Made by a program: the position numbers and the translations under genes
Origin: Maricurvus nonylphenolicus
GTDB lineage: Bacteria > Pseudomonadota > Gammaproteobacteria > Pseudomonadales > Cellvibrionaceae
Assembly (NCBI RefSeq): GCF_042854845.1
Contig: NZ_AP031498.1
Span: 3,720,001 to 3,784,000 of the forward strand
Length of the DNA: 64,000 bases
Reading direction: 5' to 3'
The notes under the pieces: generated by a model
Databases searched by the model: none
Told to the model about the DNA's origin: nothing
Seen by the model: the letters and a program-made list of their open reading frames with translations, nothing else
In this document: in pieces, positions 1 to 14,520 of the stretch
Numbering within the stretch: the stretch's first letter is position 1
Layout of the letters: every line of letters starts with the position of its first letter

Positions 1-3000
1 CAGATTCAGCGTCACTACCACGTCGGTGGCGAAGTCACTTTCGTTGCTCTGACTCACCACGAAGCTCACGGTGTCATTGCTCGTGCCTTCCACCGCCGTG
101 TTGTTCGTCGACGCGATGCTGACCACCGGCGCATCGCCGCGATCATCACCTGGGTTCGGATCGGTCGGATCACTACTGTCTTCATCGTGGATGGTCGCGT
201 TCGCACTGCTCGTGCCCAGCGTCGCATCCGTTTCACCTGCGCCCAACGCCACGCTCATGCTCAGGCTTTCATTGCCTTCGAAGATCGTGTCGTCCACCGC
301 CGTGATCACAAACTCTGGCGCATAACTGCTGTTGGCCGGGATCGTGATGTTCAAGCCCGCTTGCAACGCCGCTACTGTCGTGCTCGCCGGGTTGCCCGCG
401 CTGTCCAGGTAGGTCACGGTCGCGTTGATATCCGCCGCTTCCACGGTACCCAGATTCAGCGTCACTACCACGTCGGTGGCGAAGTCACTTTCGTTGCTCT
501 GACTCACCACGAAGCTCACGGTGTCATTGCTCGTGCCTTCCACCGCCGTGTTGTTCGTCGACGCGATGCTGACCACCGGCGCATCGCCGCGATCATCACC
601 TGGGTTCGGATCGGTCGGATCACTACTGTCTTCATCGTGGATGGTCGCGTTCGCACTGCTCGTGCCCAGCGTCGCATCCGTTTCACCTGCGCCCAACGCC
701 ACGCTCATGCTCAGGCTTTCATTGCCTTCGAAGATCGTGTCGTCCACCGCCGTGATCACAAACTCTGGCGCATAACTGCTGTTGGCCGGGATCGTGATGT
801 TCAAGCCCGCTTGCAACGCCGCTACTGTCGTGCTCGCCGGGTTGCCCGCGCTGTCCAGGTAGGTCACGGTCGCGTTGATATCCGCCGCTTCCACGGTACC
901 CAGATTCAGCGTCACTACCACGTCGGTGGCGAAGTCACTTTCGTTGCTCTGACTCACCACGAAGCTCACGGTGTCATTGCTCGTGCCTTCCACCGCCGTG
1001 TTGTTCGTCGACGCGATGCTGACCACCGGCGCATCGCCGCGATCATCACCTGGGTTCGGATCGGTCGGATCACTACTGTCTTCATCGTGGATGGTCGCGT
1101 TCGCACTGCTCGTGCCCAGCGTCGCATCCGTTTCACCTGCGCCCAACGCCACGCTCATGCTCAGGCTTTCATTGCCTTCGAAGATCGTGTCGTCCACCGC
1201 CGTGATCACAAACTCTGGCGCATAACTGCTGTTGGCCGGGATCGTGATGTTCAAGCCCGCTTGCAACGCCGCTACTGTCGTGCTCGCCGGGTTGCCCGCG
1301 CTGTCCAGGTAGGTCACGGTCGCGTTGATATCCGCCGCTTCCACGGTACCCAGATTCAGCGTCACTACCACGTCGGTGGCGAAGTCACTTTCGTTGCTCT
1401 GACTCACCACGAAGCTCACGGTGTCATTGCTCGTGCCTTCCACCGCCGTGTTGTTCGTCGACGCGATGCTGACCACCGGCGCATCGCCGCGATCATCACC
1501 TGGGTTCGGATCGGTCGGATCACTACTGTCTTCATCGTGGATGGTCGCGTTCGCACTGCTCGTGCCCAGCGTCGCATCCGTTTCACCTGCGCCCAACGCC
1601 ACGCTCATGCTCAGGCTTTCATTGCCTTCGAAGATCGTGTCGTCCACCGCCGTGATCACAAACTCTGGCGCATAACTGCTGTTGGCCGGGATCGTGATGT
1701 TCAAGCCCGCTTGCAACGCCGCTACTGTCGTGCTCGCCGGGTTGCCCGCGCTGTCCAGGTAGGTCACGGTCGCGTTGATATCCGCCGCTTCCACGGTACC
1801 CAGATTCAGCGTCACTACCACGTCGGTGGCGAAGTCACTTTCGTTGCTCTGACTCACCACGAAGCTCACGGTGTCATTGCTCGTGCCTTCCACCGCCGTG
1901 TTGTTCGTCGACGCGATGCTGACCACCGGCGCATCGCCGCGATCATCACCTGGGTTCGGATCGGTCGGATCACTACTGTCTTCATCGTGGATGGTCGCGT
2001 TCGCACTGCTCGTGCCCAGCGTCGCATCCGTTTCACCTGCGCCCAACGCCACGCTCATGCTCAGGCTTTCATTGCCTTCGAAGATCGTGTCGTCCACCGC
2101 CGTGATCACAAACTCTGGCGCATAACTGCTGTTGGCCGGGATCGTGATGTTCAAGCCCGCTTGCAACGCCGCTACTGTCGTGCTCGCCGGGTTGCCCGCG
2201 CTGTCCAGGTAGGTCACGGTCGCGTTGATATCCGCCGCTTCCACGGTACCCAGATTCAGCGTCACTACCACGTCGGTGGCGAAGTCACTTTCGTTGCTCT
2301 GACTCACCACGAAGCTCACGGTGTCATTGCTCGTGCCTTCCACCGCCGTGTTGTTCGTCGACGCGATGCTGACCACCGGCGCATCGCCGCGATCATCACC
2401 TGGGTTCGGATCGGTCGGATCACTACTGTCTTCATCGTGGATGGTCGCGTTCGCACTGCTCGTGCCCAGCGTCGCATCCGTTTCACCTGCGCCCAACGCC
2501 ACGCTCATGCTCAGGCTTTCATTGCCTTCGAAGATCGTGTCGTCCACCGCCGTGATCACAAACTCTGGCGCATAACTGCTGTTGGCCGGGATCGTGATGT
2601 TCAAGCCCGCTTGCAACGCCGCTACTGTCGTGCTCGCCGGGTTGCCCGCGCTGTCCAGGTAGGTCACGGTCGCGTTGATATCCGCCGCTTCCACGGTACC
2701 CAGATTCAGCGTCACTACCACGTCGGTGGCGAAGTCACTTTCGTTGCTCTGACTCACCACGAAGCTCACGGTGTCATTGCTCGTGCCTTCCACCGCCGTG
2801 TTGTTCGTCGACGCGATGCTGACCACCGGCGCATCGCCGCGATCATCACCTGGGTTCGGATCGGTCGGATCACTACTGTCTTCATCGTGGATGGTCGCGT
2901 TCGCACTGCTCGTGCCCAGCGTCGCATCCGTTTCACCTGCGCCCAACGCCACGCTCATGCTCAGGCTTTCATTGCCTTCGAAGATCGTGTCGTCCACCGC

Positions 3001-6000
3001 CGTGATCACAAACTCTGGCGCATAACTGCTGTTGGCCGGGATCGTGATGTTCAAGCCCGCTTGCAACGCCGCTACTGTCGTGCTCGCCGGGTTGCCCGCG
3101 CTGTCCAGGTAGGTCACGGTCGCGTTGATATCCGCCGCTTCCACGGTACCCAGATTCAGCGTCACTACCACGTCGGTGGCGAAGTCACTTTCGTTGCTCT
3201 GACTCACCACGAAGCTCACGGTGTCATTGCTCGTGCCTTCCACCGCCGTGTTGTTCGTCGACGCGATGCTGACCACCGGCGCATCGCCGCGATCATCACC
3301 TGGGTTCGGATCGGTCGGATCACTACTGTCTTCATCGTGGATGGTCGCGTTCGCACTGCTCGTGCCCAGCGTCGCATCCGTTTCACCTGCGCCCAACGCC
3401 ACGCTCATGCTCAGGCTTTCATTGCCTTCGAAGATCGTGTCGTCCACCGCCGTGATCACAAACTCTGGCGCATAACTGCTGTTGGCCGGGATCGTGATGT
3501 TCAAGCCCGCTTGCAACGCCGCTACTGTCGTGCTCGCCGGGTTGCCCGCGCTGTCCAGGTAGGTCACGGTCGCGTTGATATCCGCCGCTTCCACGGTACC
3601 CAGATTCAGCGTCACTACCACGTCGGTGGCGAAGTCACTTTCGTTGCTCTGACTCACCACGAAGCTCACGGTGTCATTGCTCGTGCCTTCCACCGCCGTG
3701 TTGTTCGTCGACGCGATGCTGACCACCGGCGCATCGCCGCGATCATCACCTGGGTTCGGATCGGTCGGATCACTACTGTCTTCATCGTGGATGGTCGCGT
3801 TCGCACTGCTCGTGCCCAGCGTCGCATCCGTTTCACCTGCGCCCAACGCCACGCTCATGCTCAGGCTTTCATTGCCTTCGAAGATCGTGTCGTCCACCGC
3901 CGTGATCACAAACTCTGGCGCATAACTGCTGTTGGCCGGGATCGTGATGTTCAAGCCCGCTTGCAACGCCGCTACTGTCGTGCTCGCCGGGTTGCCCGCG
4001 CTGTCCAGGTAGGTCACGGTCGCGTTGATATCCGCCGCTTCCACGGTACCCAGATTCAGCGTCACTACCACGTCGGTGGCGAAGTCACTTTCGTTGCTCT
4101 GACTCACCACGAAGCTCACGGTGTCATTGCTCGTGCCTTCCACCGCCGTGTTGTTCGTCGACGCGATGCTGACCACCGGCGCATCGCCGCGATCATCACC
4201 TGGGTTCGGATCGGTCGGATCACTACTGTCTTCATCGTGGATGGTCGCGTTCGCACTGCTCGTGCCCAGCGTCGCATCCGTTTCACCTGCGCCCAACGCC
4301 ACGCTCATGCTCAGGCTTTCATTGCCTTCGAAGATCGTGTCGTCCACCGCCGTGATCACAAACTCTGGCGCATAACTGCTGTTGGCCGGGATCGTGATGT
4401 TCAAGCCCGCTTGCAACGCCGCTACTGTCGTGCTCGCCGGGTTGCCCGCGCTGTCCAGGTAGGTCACGGTCGCGTTGATATCCGCCGCTTCCACGGTACC
4501 CAGATTCAGCGTCACTACCACGTCGGTGGCGAAGTCACTTTCGTTGCTCTGACTCACCACGAAGCTCACGGTGTCATTGCTCGTGCCTTCCACCGCCGTG
4601 TTGTTCGTCGACGCGATGCTGACCACCGGCGCATCGCCGCGATCATCACCTGGGTTCGGATCGGTCGGATCACTACTGTCTTCATCGTGGATGGTCGCGT
4701 TCGCACTGCTCGTGCCCAGCGTCGCATCCGTTTCACCTGCGCCCAACGCCACGCTCATGCTCAGGCTTTCATTGCCTTCGAAGATCGTGTCGTCCACCGC
4801 CGTGATCACAAACTCTGGCGCATAACTGCTGTTGGCCGGGATCGTGATGTTCAAGCCCGCTTGCAACGCCGCTACTGTCGTGCTCGCCGGGTTGCCCGCG
4901 CTGTCCAGGTAGGTCACGGTCGCGTTGATATCCGCCGCTTCCACGGTACCCAGATTCAGCGTCACTACCACGTCGGTGGCGAAGTCACTTTCGTTGCTCT
5001 GACTCACCACGAAGCTCACGGTGTCATTGCTCGTGCCTTCCACCGCCGTGTTGTTCGTCGACGCGATGCTGACCACCGGCGCATCGCCGCGATCATCACC
5101 TGGGTTCGGATCGGTCGGATCACTACTGTCTTCATCGTGGATGGTCGCGTTCGCACTGCTCGTGCCCAGCGTCGCATCCGTTTCACCTGCGCCCAACGCC
5201 ACGCTCATGCTCAGGCTTTCATTGCCTTCGAAGATCGTGTCGTCCACCGCCGTGATCACAAACTCTGGCGCATAACTGCTGTTGGCCGGGATCGTGATGT
5301 TCAAGCCCGCTTGCAACGCCGCTACTGTCGTGCTCGCCGGGTTGCCCGCGCTGTCCAGGTAGGTCACGGTCGCGTTGATATCCGCCGCTTCCACGGTACC
5401 CAGATTCAGCGTCACTACCACGTCGGTGGCGAAGTCACTTTCGTTGCTCTGACTCACCACGAAGCTCACGGTGTCATTGCTCGTGCCTTCCACCGCCGTG
5501 TTGTTCGTCGACGCGATGCTGACCACCGGCGCATCGCCGCGATCATCACCTGGGTTCGGATCGGTCGGATCACTACTGTCTTCATCGTGGATGGTCGCGT
5601 TCGCACTGCTCGTGCCCAGCGTCGCATCCGTTTCACCTGCGCCCAACGCCACGCTCATGCTCAGGCTTTCATTGCCTTCGAAGATCGTGTCGTCCACCGC
5701 CGTGATCACAAACTCTGGCGCATAACTGCTGTTGGCCGGGATCGTGATGTTCAAGCCCGCTTGCAACGCCGCTACTGTCGTGCTCGCCGGGTTGCCCGCG
5801 CTGTCCAGGTAGGTCACGGTCGCGTTGATATCCGCCGCTTCCACGGTACCCAGATTCAGCGTCACTACCACGTCGGTGGCGAAGTCACTTTCGTTGCTCT
5901 GACTCACCACGAAGCTCACGGTGTCATTGCTCGTGCCTTCCACCGCCGTGTTGTTCGTCGACGCGATGCTGACCACCGGCGCATCGCCGCGATCATCACC

Positions 6001-9000
6001 TGGGTTCGGATCGGTCGGATCACTACTGTCTTCATCGTGGATGGTCGCGTTCGCACTGCTCGTGCCCAGCGTCGCATCCGTTTCACCTGCGCCCAACGCC
6101 ACGCTCATGCTCAGGCTTTCATTGCCTTCGAAGATCGTGTCGTCCACCGCCGTGATCACAAACTCTGGCGCATAACTGCTGTTGGCCGGGATCGTGATGT
6201 TCAAGCCCGCTTGCAACGCCGCTACTGTCGTGCTCGCCGGGTTGCCCGCGCTGTCCAGGTAGGTCACGGTCGCGTTGATATCCGCCGCTTCCACGGTACC
6301 CAGATTCAGCGTCACTACCACGTCGGTGGCGAAGTCACTTTCGTTGCTCTGACTCACCACGAAGCTCACGGTGTCATTGCTCGTGCCTTCCACCGCCGTG
6401 TTGTTCGTCGACGCGATGCTGACCACCGGCGCATCGCCGCGATCATCACCTGGGTTCGGATCGGTCGGATCACTACTGTCTTCATCGTGGATGGTCGCGT
6501 TCGCACTGCTCGTGCCCAGCGTCGCATCCGTTTCACCTGCGCCCAACGCCACGCTCATGCTCAGGCTTTCATTGCCTTCGAAGATCGTGTCGTCCACCGC
6601 CGTGATCACAAACTCTGGCGCATAACTGCTGTTGGCCGGGATCGTGATGTTCAAGCCCGCTTGCAACGCCGCTACTGTCGTGCTCGCCGGGTTGCCCGCG
6701 CTGTCCAGGTAGGTCACGGTCGCGTTGATATCCGCCGCTTCCACGGTACCCAGATTCAGCGTCACTACCACGTCGGTGGCGAAGTCACTTTCGTTGCTCT
6801 GACTCACCACGAAGCTCACGGTGTCATTGCTCGTGCCTTCCACCGCCGTGTTGTTCGTCGACGCGATGCTGACCACCGGCGCATCGCCGCGATCATCACC
6901 TGGGTTCGGATCGGTCGGATCACTACTGTCTTCATCGTGGATGGTCGCGTTCGCACTGCTCGTGCCCAGCGTCGCATCCGTTTCACCTGCGCCCAACGCC
7001 ACGCTCATGCTCAGGCTTTCATTGCCTTCGAAGATCGTGTCGTCCACCGCCGTGATCACAAACTCTGGCGCATAACTGCTGTTGGCCGGGATCGTGATGT
7101 TCAAGCCCGCTTGCAACGCCGCTACTGTCGTGCTCGCCGGGTTGCCCGCGCTGTCCAGGTAGGTCACGGTCGCGTTGATATCCGCCGCTTCCACGGTACC
7201 CAGATTCAGCGTCACTACCACGTCGGTGGCGAAGTCACTTTCGTTGCTCTGACTCACCACGAAGCTCACGGTGTCATTGCTCGTGCCTTCCACCGCCGTG
7301 TTGTTCGTCGACGCGATGCTGACCACCGGCGCATCGCCGCGATCATCACCTGGGTTCGGATCGGTCGGATCACTACTGTCTTCATCGTGGATGGTCGCGT
7401 TCGCACTGCTCGTGCCCAGCGTCGCATCCGTTTCACCTGCGCCCAACGCCACGCTCATGCTCAGGCTTTCATTGCCTTCGAAGATCGTGTCGTCCACCGC
7501 CGTGATCACAAACTCTGGCGCATAACTGCTGTTGGCCGGGATCGTGATGTTCAAGCCCGCTTGCAACGCCGCTACTGTCGTGCTCGCCGGGTTGCCCGCG
7601 CTGTCCAGGTAGGTCACGGTCGCGTTGATATCCGCCGCTTCCACGGTACCCAGATTCAGCGTCACTACCACGTCGGTGGCGAAGTCACTTTCGTTGCTCT
7701 GACTCACCACGAAGCTCACGGTGTCATTGCTCGTGCCTTCCACCGCCGTGTTGTTCGTCGACGCGATGCTGACCACCGGCGCATCGCCGCGATCATCACC
7801 TGGGTTCGGATCGGTCGGATCACTACTGTCTTCATCGTGGATGGTCGCGTTCGCACTGCTCGTGCCCAGCGTCGCATCCGTTTCACCTGCGCCCAACGCC
7901 ACGCTCATGCTCAGGCTTTCATTGCCTTCGAAGATCGTGTCGTCCACCGCCGTGATCACAAACTCTGGCGCATAACTGCTGTTGGCCGGGATCGTGATGT
8001 TCAAGCCCGCTTGCAACGCCGCTACTGTCGTGCTCGCCGGGTTGCCCGCGCTGTCCAGGTAGGTCACGGTCGCGTTGATATCCGCCGCTTCCACGGTACC
8101 CAGATTCAGCGTCACTACCACGTCGGTGGCGAAGTCACTTTCGTTGCTCTGACTCACCACGAAGCTCACGGTGTCATTGCTCGTGCCTTCCACCGCCGTG
8201 TTGTTCGTCGACGCGATGCTGACCACCGGCGCATCGCCGCGATCATCACCTGGGTTCGGATCGGTCGGATCACTACTGTCTTCATCGTGGATGGTCGCGT
8301 TCGCACTGCTCGTGCCCAGCGTCGCATCCGTTTCACCTGCGCCCAACGCCACGCTCATGCTCAGGCTTTCATTGCCTTCGAAGATCGTGTCGTCCACCGC
8401 CGTGATCACAAACTCTGGCGCATAACTGCTGTTGGCCGGGATCGTGATGTTCAAGCCCGCTTGCAACGCCGCTACTGTCGTGCTCGCCGGGTTGCCCGCG
8501 CTGTCCAGGTAGGTCACGGTCGCGTTGATATCCGCCGCTTCCACGGTACCCAGATTCAGCGTCACTACCACGTCGGTGGCGAAGTCACTTTCGTTGCTCT
8601 GACTCACCACGAAGCTCACGGTGTCATTGCTCGTGCCTTCCACCGCCGTGTTGTTCGTCGACGCGATGCTGACCACCGGCGCATCGCCGCGATCATCACC
8701 TGGGTTCGGATCGGTCGGATCACTACTGTCTTCATCGTGGATGGTCGCGTTCGCACTGCTCGTGCCCAGCGTCGCATCCGTTTCACCTGCGCCCAACGCC
8801 ACGCTCATGCTCAGGCTTTCATTGCCTTCGAAGATCGTGTCGTCCACCGCCGTGATCACAAACTCTGGCGCATAACTGCTGTTGGCCGGGATCGTGATGT
8901 TCAAGCCCGCTTGCAACGCCGCTACTGTCGTGCTCGCCGGGTTGCCCGCGCTGTCCAGGTAGGTCACGGTCGCGTTGATATCCGCCGCTTCCACGGTACC

Positions 9001-12000
9001 CAGATTCAGCGTCACTACCACGTCGGTGGCGAAGTCACTTTCGTTGCTCTGACTCACCACGAAGCTCACGGTGTCATTGCTCGTGCCTTCCACCGCCGTG
9101 TTGTTCGTCGACGCGATGCTGACCACCGGCGCATCGCCGCGATCATCACCTGGGTTCGGATCGGTCGGATCACTACTGTCTTCATCGTGGATGGTCGCGT
9201 TCGCACTGCTCGTGCCCAGCGTCGCATCCGTTTCACCTGCGCCCAACGCCACGCTCATGCTCAGGCTTTCATTGCCTTCGAAGATCGTGTCGTCCACCGC
9301 CGTGATCACAAACTCTGGCGCATAACTGCTGTTGGCCGGGATCGTGATGTTCAAGCCCGCTTGCAACGCCGCTACTGTCGTGCTCGCCGGGTTGCCCGCG
9401 CTGTCCAGGTAGGTCACGGTCGCGTTGATATCCGCCGCTTCCACGGTACCCAGATTCAGCGTCACTACCACGTCGGTGGCGAAGTCACTTTCGTTGCTCT
9501 GACTCACCACGAAGCTCACGGTGTCATTGCTCGTGCCTTCCACCGCCGTGTTGTTCGTCGACGCGATGCTGACCACCGGCGCATCGCCGCGATCATCACC
9601 TGGGTTCGGATCGGTCGGATCACTACTGTCTTCATCGTGGATGGTCGCGTTCGCACTGCTCGTGCCCAGCGTCGCATCCGTTTCACCTGCGCCCAACGCC
9701 ACGCTCATGCTCAGGCTTTCATTGCCTTCGAAGATCGTGTCGTCCACCGCCGTGATCACAAACTCTGGCGCATAACTGCTGTTGGCCGGGATCGTGATGT
9801 TCAAGCCCGCTTGCAACGCCGCTACTGTCGTGCTCGCCGGGTTGCCCGCGCTGTCCAGGTAGGTCACGGTCGCGTTGATATCCGCCGCTTCCACGGTACC
9901 CAGATTCAGCGTCACTACCACGTCGGTGGCGAAGTCACTTTCGTTGCTCTGACTCACCACGAAGCTCACGGTGTCATTGCTCGTGCCTTCCACCGCCGTG
10001 TTGTTCGTCGACGCGATGCTGACCACCGGCGCATCGCCGCGATCATCACCTGGGTTCGGATCGGTCGGATCACTACTGTCTTCATCGTGGATGGTCGCGT
10101 TCGCACTGCTCGTGCCCAGCGTCGCATCCGTTTCACCTGCGCCCAACGCCACGCTCATGCTCAGGCTTTCATTGCCTTCGAAGATCGTGTCGTCCACCGC
10201 CGTGATCACAAACTCTGGCGCATAACTGCTGTTGGCCGGGATCGTGATGTTCAAGCCCGCTTGCAACGCCGCTACTGTCGTGCTCGCCGGGTTGCCCGCG
10301 CTGTCCAGGTAGGTCACGGTCGCGTTGATATCCGCCGCTTCCACGGTACCCAGATTCAGCGTCACTACCACGTCGGTGGCGAAGTCACTTTCGTTGCTCT
10401 GACTCACCACGAAGCTCACGGTGTCATTGCTCGTGCCTTCCACCGCCGTGTTGTTCGTCGACGCGATGCTGACCACCGGCGCATCGCCGCGATCATCACC
10501 TGGGTTCGGATCGGTCGGATCACTACTGTCTTCATCGTGGATGGTCGCGTTCGCACTGCTCGTGCCCAGCGTCGCATCCGTTTCACCTGCGCCCAACGCC
10601 ACGCTCATGCTCAGGCTTTCATTGCCTTCGAAGATCGTGTCGTCCACCGCCGTGATCACAAACTCTGGCGCATAACTGCTGTTGGCCGGGATCGTGATGT
10701 TCAAGCCCGCTTGCAACGCCGCTACTGTCGTGCTCGCCGGGTTGCCCGCGCTGTCCAGGTAGGTCACGGTCGCGTTGATATCCGCCGCTTCCACGGTACC
10801 CAGATTCAGCGTCACTACCACGTCGGTGGCGAAGTCACTTTCGTTGCTCTGACTCACCACGAAGCTCACGGTGTCATTGCTCGTGCCTTCCACCGCCGTG
10901 TTGTTCGTCGACGCGATGCTGACCACCGGCGCATCGCCGCGATCATCACCTGGGTTCGGATCGGTCGGATCACTACTGTCTTCATCGTGGATGGTCGCGT
11001 TCGCACTGCTCGTGCCCAGCGTCGCATCCGTTTCACCTGCGCCCAACGCCACGCTCATGCTCAGGCTTTCATTGCCTTCGAAGATCGTGTCGTCCACCGC
11101 CGTGATCACAAACTCTGGCGCATAACTGCTGTTGGCCGGGATCGTGATGTTCAAGCCCGCTTGCAACGCCGCTACTGTCGTGCTCGCCGGGTTGCCCGCG
11201 CTGTCCAGGTAGGTCACGGTCGCGTTGATATCCGCCGCTTCCACGGTACCCAGATTCAGCGTCACTACCACGTCGGTGGCGAAGTCACTTTCGTTGCTCT
11301 GACTCACCACGAAGCTCACGGTGTCATTGCTCGTGCCTTCCACCGCCGTGTTGTTCGTCGACGCGATGCTGACCACCGGCGCATCGCCGCGATCATCACC
11401 TGGGTTCGGATCGGTCGGATCACTACTGTCTTCATCGTGGATGGTCGCGTTCGCACTGCTCGTGCCCAGCGTCGCATCCGTTTCACCTGCGCCCAACGCC
11501 ACGCTCATGCTCAGGCTTTCATTGCCTTCGAAGATCGTGTCGTCCACCGCCGTGATCACAAACTCTGGCGCATAACTGCTGTTGGCCGGGATCGTGATGT
11601 TCAAGCCCGCTTGCAACGCCGCTACTGTCGTGCTCGCCGGGTTGCCCGCGCTGTCCAGGTAGGTCACGGTCGCGTTGATATCCGCCGCTTCCACGGTACC
11701 CAGATTCAGCGTCACTACCACGTCGGTGGCGAAGTCACTTTCGTTGCTCTGACTCACCACGAAGCTCACGGTGTCATTGCTCGTGCCTTCCACCGCCGTG
11801 TTGTTCGTCGACGCGATGCTGACCACCGGCGCATCGCCGCGATCATCACCTGGGTTCGGATCGGTCGGATCACTACTGTCTTCATCGTGGATGGTCGCGT
11901 TCGCACTGCTCGTGCCCAGCGTCGCATCCGTTTCACCTGCGCCCAACGCCACGCTCATGCTCAGGCTTTCATTGCCTTCGAAGATCGTGTCGTCCACCGC

Positions 12001-14520
12001 CGTGATCACAAACTCTGGCGCATAACTGCTGTTGGCCGGGATCGTGATGTTCAAGCCCGCTTGCAACGCCGCTACTGTCGTGCTCGCCGGGTTGCCCGCG
12101 CTGTCCAGGTAGGTCACGGTCGCGTTGATATCCGCCGCTTCCACGGTACCCAGATTCAGCGTCACTACCACGTCGGTGGCGAAGTCACTTTCGTTGCTCT
12201 GACTCACCACGAAGCTCACGGTGTCATTGCTCGTGCCTTCCACCGCCGTGTTGTTCGTCGACGCGATGCTGACCACCGGCGCATCGCCGCGATCATCACC
12301 TGGGTTCGGATCGGTCGGATCACTACTGTCTTCATCGTGGATGGTCGCGTTCGCACTGCTCGTGCCCAGCGTCGCATCCGTTTCACCTGCGCCCAACGCC
12401 ACGCTCATGCTCAGGCTTTCATTGCCTTCGAAGATCGTGTCGTCCACCGCCGTGATCACAAACTCTGGCGCATAACTGCTGTTGGCCGGGATCGTGATGT
12501 TCAAGCCCGCTTGCAACGCCGCTACTGTCGTGCTCGCCGGGTTGCCCGCGCTGTCCAGGTAGGTCACGGTCGCGTTGATATCCGCCGCTTCCACGGTACC
12601 CAGATTCAGCGTCACTACCACGTCGGTGGCGAAGTCACTTTCGTTGCTCTGACTCACCACGAAGCTCACGGTGTCATTGCTCGTGCCTTCCACCGCCGTG
12701 TTGTTCGTCGACGCGATGCTGACCACCGGCGCATCGCCGCGATCATCACCTGGGTTCGGATCGGTCGGATCACTACTGTCTTCATCGTGGATGGTCGCGT
12801 TCGCACTGCTCGTGCCCAGCGTCGCATCCGTTTCACCTGCGCCCAACGCCACGCTCATGCTCAGGCTTTCATTGCCTTCGAAGATCGTGTCGTCCACCGC
12901 CGTGATCACAAACTCTGGCGCATAACTGCTGTTGGCCGGGATCGTGATGTTCAAGCCCGCTTGCAACGCCGCTACTGTCGTGCTCGCCGGGTTGCCCGCG
13001 CTGTCCAGGTAGGTCACGGTCGCGTTGATATCCGCCGCTTCCACGGTACCCAGATTCAGCGTCACTACCACGTCGGTGGCGAAGTCACTTTCGTTGCTCT
13101 GACTCACCACGAAGCTCACGGTGTCATTGCTCGTGCCTTCCACCGCCGTGTTGTTCGTCGACGCGATGCTGACCACCGGCGCATCGCCGCGATCATCACC
13201 TGGGTTCGGATCGGTCGGATCACTACTGTCTTCATCGTGGATGGTCGCGTTCGCACTGCTCGTGCCCAGCGTCGCATCCGTTTCACCTGCGCCCAACGCC
13301 ACGCTCATGCTCAGGCTTTCATTGCCTTCGAAGATCGTGTCGTCCACCGCCGTGATCACAAACTCTGGCGCATAACTGCTGTTGGCCGGGATCGTGATGT
13401 TCAAGCCCGCTTGCAACGCCGCTACTGTCGTGCTCGCCGGGTTGCCCGCGCTGTCCAGGTAGGTCACGGTCGCGTTGATATCCGCCGCTTCCACGGTACC
13501 CAGATTCAGCGTCACTACCACGTCGGTGGCGAAGTCACTTTCGTTGCTCTGACTCACCACGAAGCTCACGGTGTCATTGCTCGTGCCTTCCACCGCCGTG
13601 TTGTTCGTCGACGCGATGCTGACCACCGGCGCATCGCCGCGATCATCACCTGGGTTCGGATCGGTCGGATCACTACTGTCTTCATCGTGGATGGTCGCGT
13701 TCGCACTGCTCGTGCCCAGCGTCGCATCCGTTTCACCTGCGCCCAACGCCACGCTCATGCTCAGGCTTTCATTGCCTTCGAAGATCGTGTCGTCCACCGC
13801 CGTGATCACAAACTCTGGCGCATAACTGCTGTTGGCCGGGATCGTGATGTTCAAGCCCGCTTGCAACGCCGCTACTGTCGTGCTCGCCGGGTTGCCCGCG
13901 CTGTCCAGGTAGGTCACGGTCGCGTTGATATCCGCCGCTTCCACGGTACCCAGATTCAGCGTCACTACCACGTCGGTGGCGAAGTCACTTTCGTTGCTCT
14001 GACTCACCACGAAGCTCACGGTGTCATTGCTCGTGCCTTCCACCGCCGTGTTGTTCGTCGACGCGATGCTGACCACCGGCGCATCGCCGCGATCATCACC
14101 TGGGTTCGGATCGGTCGGATCACTACTGTCTTCATCGTGGATGGTCGCGTTCGCACTGCTCGTGCCCAGCGTCGCATCCGTTTCACCTGCGCCCAACGCC
14201 ACGCTCATGCTCAGGCTTTCATTGCCTTCGAAGATCGTGTCGTCCACCGCCGTGATCACAAACTCTGGCGCATAACTGCTGTTGGCCGGGATCGTGATGT
14301 TCAAGCCCGCTTGCAACGCCGCTACTGTCGTGCTCGCCGGGTTGCCCGCGCTGTCCAGGTAGGTCACGGTCGCGTTGATATCCGCCGCTTCCACGGTACC
14401 CAGATTCAGCGTCACTACCACGTCGGTGGCGAAGTCACTTTCGTTGCTCTGACTCACCACGAAGCTCACGGTGTCATTGCTCGTGCCTTCCACCGCCGTG
14501 TTGTTCGTCGACGCGATGCT
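1..14520. repeat. 450-bp tandem repeat array, 32 full copies plus 120 bp, continuing off the left edge
   Basis: The sequence repeats with a period of exactly 450 bp from base 1 until it diverges at about 14521. On reading, all copies look identical at the nucleotide level, including silent positions. Each unit encodes 150 residues of the adhesin on the minus strand: one Calx-beta-like domain plus an acidic Pro/Asp/Gly linker (around DPTDPNPGDDRGD). The unit lacks the sense codons TTA, CTA and TCA, so the opposite strand is also open throughout. Complete identity points to recent amplification or strong gene conversion; the true copy number depends on the assembly. Confidence 0.97.
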
